Below, in pieces: positions 23,112 to 27,640 of a stretch of 27,640 bases of DNA. A program made the position numbers and the translations under genes. Source of the stretch: Pseudomonadota bacterium (lineage in GTDB: Bacteria > Pseudomonadota > Gammaproteobacteria > Enterobacterales > Enterobacteriaceae). How positions within the stretch are numbered: the stretch's first letter is position 1; each line of letters opens with the position of its first letter. Below the pieces are notes generated by a model that did not search any database, was not told the DNA's origin, and saw nothing but the letters and a program-made list of their open reading frames with translations. Location: contig JAEYFY010000371.1 in the NCBI GenBank assembly GCA_023454395.1, positions 1 through 27,640 of the forward strand. Reading direction: 5' to 3'.

Positions 23112-23763
23112 ACAAAGAGAAGATTTTTTAATCTGGCAATACAGAGGAAAACCCAAGGCCCGACAAACAGTCGGGCTTTTGGTATCTGAAACTAAGAAAA
23201 CGTTTGAGTCAATTATTGATCTTTCCACGATCTTAAATATAGACCAAGCAACAGGCCATGCATTGGATTTGATTGGGAGACATGTGGGGATAAATAGAAT
23301 AATGAAATCATTTATCCCAAAAGAATACTTTGGTTGGTTTGGAGTTGATGGCGCTAAAGGTTTCGGGCTGGGTAGATTTTACAGGCACGGTGATTCACTA
23401 ACTGAATCTTCTAAACTTAATGATGATGACTATAGGTTTTTCATTAAAGCGAAAATAATAAAAAACTACCAATCTCCAGACTTAGCTAGCATTACCCATT
23501 CGGTTAGAAACCTATTGGGTGAAACGGCTTATATCATCGACAACTACGATATGACAATGAATGTCATCGTTCCAGATACTCAGTTAACCCCATTCAGAAT
23601 ATACGCAATACAGAAATTAGACATTCTTGTGCGTCCAATTGGCGTTAACTATAAATACCTTATCATTACAAGCGACCGCACATTTGGGTGGCATGGTATT
23701 GAGGGTGCATATGGATTCAATAAAGGTAAATTTGCGAGGCTACTTAATGTCAGTAATGAATAA
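23104..23763 (+). CDS. DUF2612-type tail/baseplate protein
   Basis: This 219-residue protein starts at TTG, supported by GGAGG 6 bases upstream (23093-23097). It reads LIWQYRGKPKARQTVGLLVS, then NIDQATGHALDLIGRHVGIN and DDDYRFFIKAKIIKNY, the DUF2612 pattern (P2 I/Mu gp48-like position, linking wedge to fibre). A motif occurs twice: FGWFGVDGAKGFGLGRF (about residues 77-93) and FGWHGIEGAYGFNKGKF near the C-terminus. DNA at codons 18-26 forms a strong terminator-like hairpin. The last 17 bases overlap the fibre start, and the frames differ. Confidence 0.8.
   Translation: MSKQREDFLIWQYRGKPKARQTVGLLVSETKKTFESIIDLSTILNIDQATGHALDLIGRHVGINRIMKSFIPKEYFGWFGVDGAKGFGLGRFYRHGDSLTESSKLNDDDYRFFIKAKIIKNYQSPDLASITHSVRNLLGETAYIIDNYDMTMNVIVPDTQLTPFRIYAIQKLDILVRPIGVNYKYLIITSDRTFGWHGIEGAYGFNKGKFARLLNVSNE
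23155..23180 (+). terminator. Terminator-like hairpin inside the DUF2612 gene
   Basis: GCCCGAC (23158-23164), loop AAACA and GTCGGGC (23170-23176) form a perfect 7-bp stem, extended by AAG/CTT-type pairs, followed by TTTT (23177-23180). It lies about 50 bases inside the coding sequence, encoding K-A-R-Q-T-V-G-L-L. It has the full form of an intrinsic terminator, although late antitermination could neutralise it. Confidence 0.45.
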
Positions 23764-25270
23764 ACCAGATTATAAAGTTTTTGCTCAAGATGCAAAATCA
23801 GGTGAGTTAGTAACATTTCCTAATATTCTTCGTGGATGGGGAATAACACTAGAACAATACAAAGGCTTTCCACCAATGGAACTATTCAACTCTGCAGGGA
23901 AGCGAGTTGACGAGTGGTTAATGTATCTAACACAACGTGGATTAGCTGAGTGGGATGGCTCTGTTGACTACCCAAAAGATGCGTTAGTACAGCACTCATC
24001 TGTTTTTTACGTTGCATTAAAAGTAACAAAGGGAGAGCAGCCAAATACATCACAAAGCGCTTGGAAGCCGCTAGTTGATTTTTTAGGTGTAAATAACAAA
24101 CTCGACAAAACAGCAGTAGTTCAATCCACCGGATCATCAACAACAAGCGTGATGAGCCAAAAGGCGTCTACGGACACGTTCCAACCGAAAGGGAATTACG
24201 CGGATAAATCATCTACTCAAACTCAGGTTTTTAATGGTGCAACTAGTGCAACGGGGAGTTCATCTGTCACATTCAGAGGAAACTCTGTCGATTTAATTGT
24301 GAGTAATACTGTCGTTTTATTTAAAACTAAAATTGGGGATGTTAATAACGAGATAGCCTTACCTAACAACTCAGGAACACTGGCTCTTGCGGGTGAGAGC
24401 TACACAAAATCGCAATCTGACGGACGATATCAACCAACGGGTAATTATGCGCTAGCTGGAACTTCATACACAAAAACAGAATCAGACGCCAAATACCAAT
24501 TAAAGGGTAACTATTCTTTGATAGGTGATAGCTATACAAAAAATGAGTCAGATAGTAAATATCAACCGAAAGGGAATTACGCGGATAAATCATCTACTCA
24601 AACTCAGGTTTTTAATGGTGCAACTAGTGCAACAGGGAGTTCATCTGTCACATTCAGAGGAAACTCTGTCGATTTAATTGTGAGTAATACTGTTGTTTTA
24701 TTTAAAACTAAAATTGGGGATGCTAATAACGAGATAGCCTTACCTAACAACTCAGGAACATTGGCTCTTGCGGGTGAGAGCTACACAAAATCGCAATCTG
24801 ACGGACGATATCAACCAACGGGTAATTATGTGCTAAAATCAGAACTTAATGATATTGAGCTAGTTCCTCACCCCATCCCCTGGTCATTATCAACAGCACC
24901 TGCTGGTTATCTAATTTGCCAAGGGCAGACATTTAATAAGACAACATATCCAAAACTAGCTACCGCATATCCGTCTGGTAAATTACCTGACTTGCGTGGT
25001 GAGTTTATCCGGGGATCAGATGCGGATAGAGGTGTCGATTCAGGTCGAGTCGTATTGTCCACACAGTCGGGTAACAGCTTGTTATCAACAAATATGCTTA
25101 ATAACGACAGTCCAGTTGCCAAGGAGTACCAGCAAAAGGTTGAGTGGATCGGTAGTTCTGGCACCAATAACCAAGGTGGTTATGGAATATTTCAGCAAAT
25201 AGAAGGCGCTAACGGTAACGAAACTCGTCCACGTAATATTGCATTTCTATACATAGTGAGAGCAGCATAA
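23747..25270 (+). CDS. Tail fibre with collar-type tip domain
   Basis: The ATG at 23747 is chosen: GAGG lies 7 bases before it, and the 40-codon upstream extension is the previous gene out of frame. The product (507 residues) begins MSVMNKPDYKVFAQDAKSGE with a short particle-binding domain (ILRGWGITLEQYKGFPPMEL). It then has a VFYVALKVTKGEQPNTSQSAW segment and a shaft of Y-x-K-x-[EQ]-S-D-x-[RK]-Y-Q repeats (fibre repeat type 2) at about 215-365. The C-terminal collar domain has IPWSLSTAPAGYLICQGQTF, KLPDLRGEFIRGSDADRGVD and an ETRPRNIAFLYIVRAA end. It should trimerise and bind the host receptor. A 268-base repeat lies inside the shaft. Confidence 0.88.
   Translation: MSVMNKPDYKVFAQDAKSGELVTFPNILRGWGITLEQYKGFPPMELFNSAGKRVDEWLMYLTQRGLAEWDGSVDYPKDALVQHSSVFYVALKVTKGEQPNTSQSAWKPLVDFLGVNNKLDKTAVVQSTGSSTTSVMSQKASTDTFQPKGNYADKSSTQTQVFNGATSATGSSSVTFRGNSVDLIVSNTVVLFKTKIGDVNNEIALPNNSGTLALAGESYTKSQSDGRYQPTGNYALAGTSYTKTESDAKYQLKGNYSLIGDSYTKNESDSKYQPKGNYADKSSTQTQVFNGATSATGSSSVTFRGNSVDLIVSNTVVLFKTKIGDANNEIALPNNSGTLALAGESYTKSQSDGRYQPTGNYVLKSELNDIELVPHPIPWSLSTAPAGYLICQGQTFNKTTYPKLATAYPSGKLPDLRGEFIRGSDADRGVDSGRVVLSTQSGNSLLSTNMLNNDSPVAKEYQQKVEWIGSSGTNNQGGYGIFQQIEGANGNETRPRNIAFLYIVRAA
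24182..24449 (+). repeat. Tail fibre internal repeat, copy 1
   Basis: This 268-base segment recurs at 24563-24830, offset 381 bases (127 codons), so the frame is kept. It encodes QPKGNYADKSSTQTQVFNGA through the next Y-T-K-S-Q-S-D-G-R-Y-Q repeat. By eye I count four single-base differences, one of which changes the protein (V to A in GDVNNE/GDANNE). Confidence 0.92.
24563..24830 (+). repeat. Tail fibre internal repeat, copy 2
   Basis: This is the second copy of the 268-base segment at 24182-24449, with a 113-base spacer between them. The near-identity ends abruptly at GGTAATTATG, after which copy 1 continues CGCTAG and copy 2 TGCTAA. Recombination between copies would remove or add 127 codons in frame and change fibre length. 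Confidence 0.92.
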
Positions 25271-25890
25271 TGACAAAATATAATTTAGACATTCAAGACG
25301 GAAAAATTGGTGAGAATGGTTTAGCGGAAGTTGCTGGTTGGGTGAAATGTTATTTATCACACCCTCAGACTCGTGAATATATGGGCGCAACAATGGAAAA
25401 CGTTATGTTTGATGTTTCTCTTCAATCGGGGGCGTACCTAGATGAGCCTAAGTTGCCGAAAAAAGAAAATCAGGCTGTTAGGCGTACTGTTGATGGTAGC
25501 GCATGGGAAATTGTCGATGACTATCGCGGGCTTATTGCATATCACACACAAACAAAGCAATCAGCAACCATTGATTTTATCGGATCATTACCTGATACAT
25601 TAACACTATTACAGCCGAACAGTGAGTTCGATAAGTGGAATGGTGAACGCTGGGTTGCTGATGAGCGAGCTATTAAAGAAGCTCAAATTAACTCAGCTAA
25701 TAAACAAAAAACAGAGTTATCACAAGAAGCTGAAAATCGCATTGTGCAATTAGAGCGAAAAATTAAATTAGAAATGGCAAATGAAGTAGAGGTTGAGTTG
25801 CTGAAGTCATGGGAAATTTACACCGTCAAACTTGATGATGTAAATCCAGAGTTAGCACCAAACATTGAATGGCCACAAAAACCTGAGTGA
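25270..25890 (+). CDS. tfa: Tail fibre assembly chaperone
   Basis: This 206-residue protein follows the fibre with one base of overlap, as usual. The Tfa pattern is clear in the second half: GLIAYHTQTKQSATIDFIGS, then LPDTLTLLQPNSEFDKWNGERW and a long charged helix (EAQINSANKQKTELSQEAEN) that ends in W-P-Q-K-P-E. Tfa proteins bind the fibre tip domain and aid folding and trimerisation. The N-terminal half (LDIQDGKIGENGLAEVAGWV) is less typical. Its TGA lies in a palindrome, GAGTGATCACTC (25885-25896), shared with the stop of the convergent gene. Confidence 0.85.
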   Translation: MTKYNLDIQDGKIGENGLAEVAGWVKCYLSHPQTREYMGATMENVMFDVSLQSGAYLDEPKLPKKENQAVRRTVDGSAWEIVDDYRGLIAYHTQTKQSATIDFIGSLPDTLTLLQPNSEFDKWNGERWVADERAIKEAQINSANKQKTELSQEAENRIVQLERKIKLEMANEVEVELLKSWEIYTVKLDDVNPELAPNIEWPQKPE

Positions 25891-26121
25891 TCACTCTGCT
25901 TTCAAATACTGCACTGAATTTCCATCCGGCAATTTCTTACTTCTCTCGCGATAAAACGCTAATCGTTCATTAAAGTGCTTGCGCAAATGTGCTGGCTGTT
26001 GTCGTTCAACTTCGGACACAACAACTGGCATATTGAGGCGTTCTTTATATGCGACACCTGAGGCAGCTAAATCGACATTAACTTTGTCTTTTTCTTCTTG
26101 AGTTAGGTTTGCGAGGTTCAT
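25891..26121 (-). CDS. hot: HolE/P1 Hot-like DNA polymerase III theta homologue
   Basis: The reverse-strand product from the ATG at 26121-26119 has 76 residues, the length of E. coli HolE. The body [20 protein letters not shown], followed by P-V, V-E-R-x-Q-P-x-H-L-R, F-x-E-R-L and Y-R, fits theta. [11 protein letters not shown] and the L-P-x-G end look closer to the P1 Hot protein than to host HolE. Theta stabilises the epsilon proofreading subunit of Pol III. An in-frame ATG 29 codons upstream is less likely, since HolE homology starts at the inner one. The gene is convergent with tfa, with adjacent stops, and is the last phage gene before the junction. Confidence 0.85.
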   Translation of the reverse strand: MNLANLTQEEKDKVNVDLAASGVAYKERLNMPVVVSEVERQQPAHLRKHFNERLAFYRERSKKLPDGNSVQYLKAE

Positions 26122-26145
26122 AGTGGATCCGGTTAGTTTTTGGAG

Positions 26146-26211
26146 AGTATAGCAGGGAATGGAATTAAAAATGAGGAGGTGTGACATACTGTGTCGAGAT
26201 TGTGACACAAT
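26146..26211 (-). promoter_or_regulatory. Putative hot promoter and upstream palindromes
   Basis: On the reverse strand TGCTATACT (26154-26146) is an extended -10 element about 25 bases before the hot ATG; the -35 is poor. Upstream are two direct TGTGACA copies (26180-26186 and 26201-26207, 21 bp apart). A 13-bp palindrome ATTGTG-A-CACAAT (26199-26211) has the same half site, ATTGTG, as the mnt-ant operator. Control by the prophage's own ribbon-helix-helix protein is possible but speculative. Confidence 0.4.
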
Positions 26212-26246
26212 ATATGTGAAATGATGGTAAAAATGATTAAATTCTG

Positions 26247-26286
26247 CAAAGCCAAAATTTGCTGGCTGGCATGGATAGTGGCTTTG
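26247..26286. other. Inverted repeat in the prophage end region
   Basis: CAAAGCCA (26247-26254) and TGGCTTTG (26279-26286) are perfect 8-bp inverted arms with a 24-base loop, which itself holds repeated CTGGC. It lies between hot and the flagellin remnant, 10-20 bases from the likely junction, and could be an integrase arm or core-type site, or a terminator without U-tract. Confidence 0.35.
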
Positions 26287-26318
26287 TAGGCTAAATAGCG
26301 TTAATCAATACTTTCACA
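26287..26318. other. Probable prophage-chromosome junction (attR region)
   Basis: Flagellin coding similarity begins at about 26304-26315 (codons N-T-F-T-S-S-D-I-K) and is preceded by a TAA at 26292-26294 in that frame. Normal flagellins carry about 90-100 more residues before this point. Phage-type sequence (hot and its promoter) ends just to the left. The exact core cannot be fixed without the other prophage end. Confidence 0.5.
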
Positions 26319-27119
26319 TCATCCGATATTAAATCTATTCAGGAAGAAGTGAATCAACGTACTGCGGAAATTAACCGTATTTCAGAACAGACTCAATTTA
26401 ATGGCGTAAAAGTATTAAGCGAAGACAGCACATTAAATTTACAAGTCGGTGCGCATGATAAAGAACAAATCAGTGTTGACCTGAAAAAAACCGATGCGAC
26501 TACATTAGGTATTGATAAATTGGATTTATCAGCAAAAAGCAAACTCGGTTCTAAAGCTACTGAAGTTGAAGTCACTTTAACGGGTACTCCTGCAACAAAA
26601 GAGATGCAAAAACTAGATACAACGGATTTGGATGCAAAAATTACCAGTAAAGATTGGAAAAGCTACGATATTTCTTATGGTGTAGATGCTAATGGTAAAG
26701 ACGATAAATCCATATTGGTTGTTCACTCCGTTGATAAAAATGGTAAGGATGACTATTTTAGTCTCCCTGCAAAAACCGGTGCTACAGCAGGTGCAACAGT
26801 CAAAGTGGCCGCAACAGGTACAGCGATGACCGTCGATCCAGTTGCGGAAAAACCATTAGAAACATTAGATAAAGCGTTATCTCAAGTCGATAGCTTACGC
26901 AGTGCAATGGGTGCAGTACAAAATCGTTTAGATTCAACTATTACTAATTTAGGTAATACAGTGAACAATCTAACTGCATCACGTAGCCGTATTGAAGACG
27001 CTGATTATGCAACAGAAGTCTCTAATATGAGTAAAGGTCAAATCCTGCAACAAGCGGGTACTTCTGTCCTTGCTCAAGCAAATCAAATTCCTCAAAACGT
27101 ATTATCACTACTTCGTTAA
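26295..27119 (+). pseudogene. fliC: Flagellin, 5'-truncated at the prophage end
   Basis: The reading frame opens at 26295 inside the flagellin D1 domain: [32 protein letters not shown], then a variable middle (about 26430-26870) and an intact C-terminal D1/D0 end ([63 protein letters not shown]). The N-terminal D0/D1 (MAQVINTN... to the Q-A-x-N-G-T region, about 90-100 residues) is missing. Without it no filament can form, since both ends pack together in the D0 core. The GTG at 26349 has no clear ribosome site. The C-terminus is closer to enterobacterial FliC/Providencia than to Proteus FlaA as I recall them. A strong terminator follows. Confidence 0.85.
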
Positions 27120-27145
27120 TTTCAATCTTAAATAATCCTCAAATC

Positions 27146-27177
27146 ACACCCACTGCAATTTTTGCAGTGGGTGTTTT
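27146..27177 (+). terminator. Rho-independent terminator after flagellin
   Basis: ACACCCACTGCAA (27146-27158), loop TTT and TTGCAGTGGGTGT (27162-27174) form a perfect 13-bp stem with a TTT tail. A strong terminator is expected behind a highly expressed flagellin gene. Confidence 0.92.
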
Positions 27178-27558
27178 ATCATCAAAACAATCGTTTTTTT
27201 AATTAATCATTTATGAGTATTTTAACTTACGCCCAAGAAGCTAAAATCTCACAAAATAAAATACTATGATTTATATGTTATTTTTTTATGAACAGAATGC
27301 ATATTCAATACGTCGATTTCTTTTAATGAGCTAAATTATCAATTTAATTAACGGTTTTTCTAAGGATTAGTCGGTGATCATTTAAGGTAAAGTAGTTCTC
27401 GTAATGCAATGACAAATTATTATCAATGAAAACCCAATTTTTACTGAAAATTTGGCATAGGTGAAAAAGAGGCGCTTTTGCTTCACTGTTCAGTCGATTG
27501 CTAAATTTATTTAGCCAGATAATGGTTTCCGGTCTTTTATCCAAAGGTGTCTTTTGTT
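27178..27558 (+). other. Intergenic region upstream of fliA
   Basis: This 380-base AT-rich stretch has no convincing ORF. It should hold the fliA promoter(s). CAGATAAT near 27516-27523 is a possible -10, but no good -35 or sigma-28 site (TAAA-N15-GCCGATAA) fits it. I see no further structure I can support. Confidence 0.5.
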
Positions 27559-27640
27559 GTGAGTGATTTGTATACCGCCGAAGGCGTGATGGACAAAAAT
27601 AGCCTCTGGGAGCGATATGTCCCGTTGGTTCGCCATGAAG
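27559..27640 (+). CDS. fliA: Flagellar sigma-28 factor FliA, N-terminus (partial)
   Basis: From the GTG at 27559 the frame reads M-S-D-L-Y-T-A-E-G-V-M-D-K-N-S-L-W-E-R-Y and on through VPLVRHE to the window edge. E. coli FliA starts MNSLYTAEGVMDKHSLWQRY, so the identity and the GTG start are well supported. FliA directs late flagellar genes, flagellin among them. The order flagellin then fliA on one strand matches the enterobacterial fliC-fliA locus. Confidence 0.95.
   Translation, partial: MSDLYTAEGVMDKNSLWERYVPLVRHE

Noticed and set aside
23627..23746. Longer N-terminus for the tail fibre
   Set aside because: The extension lies inside the DUF2612 gene in another frame and has no ribosome site; GAGG supports the ATG at 23747.
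24182..24830. CRISPR-like or mobile-element repeats
   Set aside because: The two copies are long, in frame and inside a tail fibre shaft; they have no spacer pattern, terminal inverted repeats or transposase.
26349..27119. Functional short flagellin starting at GTG 26349
   Set aside because: The homology continues upstream of this codon to the junction, there is no clear ribosome site, and without the N-terminal D0/D1 helices the protein cannot assemble.
27344..27544. Small reverse-strand gene upstream of fliA
   Set aside because: The 66-codon frame has no clear ribosome site or recognisable family and covers the likely fliA promoter region.

Overview
The window is the late half of a temperate, contractile-tailed prophage plus its right junction with a bacterial chromosome. 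Base composition looks like roughly 40% GC. The flanking host genes are a 5'-truncated flagellin and the start of fliA, in the order flagellin then fliA that enterobacteria use. The FliA N-terminus, the flagellin C-terminus and the low GC point to a member of the Enterobacterales, most likely Morganellaceae (Proteus or Providencia type). This host call is an inference from motifs read by eye, not from a search.

Layout, left to right. 1-725: end of the lysis cassette (Rz and Rz1 spanins in overlapping frames), a 54-residue small protein, a terminator, and a structured leader resembling phage C4 antisense RNA. 726-1484: a Rha-type regulator with its own terminator. 1497-9480: DNA packaging and head genes (small and large terminase, DUF1073-type portal, MuF minor head protein, DUF2213 protease/scaffold, decoration protein, DUF2184-type capsid, head-tail connectors). 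9484-14112: tail sheath (DUF3383), tube (DUF3277), tail chaperone with a likely programmed -1 frameshift, and tape measure. 14113-18923: an accessory block inserted in the tail operon. 19090-25890: baseplate, spike, fibre and fibre-assembly genes. 25891-26121: a reverse-strand homologue of DNA polymerase III theta (HolE/P1 Hot). 26122-26310: the prophage end. 26295-27640: host flagellin remnant, its terminator, and the start of fliA.

The accessory block is the most interesting part. It holds a small lipoprotein moron with its own promoter and terminator. Next comes a P22 immI-like switch: reverse-strand arc-like and ant-like genes, divergent from a forward mnt-like gene, with paired palindromic operators between them and a possible sar-like antisense RNA over the arc-ant junction. 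Translationally coupled to the mnt-like gene are three AT-rich genes that look like an ABC-three-component (ABC-3C) conflict system: a SMEK-domain protein, a small middle component, and a DUF2326/SMC-like ATPase. In P22 the slot beside mnt carries the superinfection-exclusion gene sieA, so this module looks like a prophage-borne defence system in the sieA position, possibly tuned by the lysogeny switch.

The structural genes overlap or abut tightly and read as one late operon. The accessory block interrupts it between tape measure and baseplate. The flagellin lacks its N-terminal domain exactly where the prophage ends, which suggests that the phage integrated inside a flagellin gene. The left end of the prophage, with the integrase and the matching 5' half, is outside the window.
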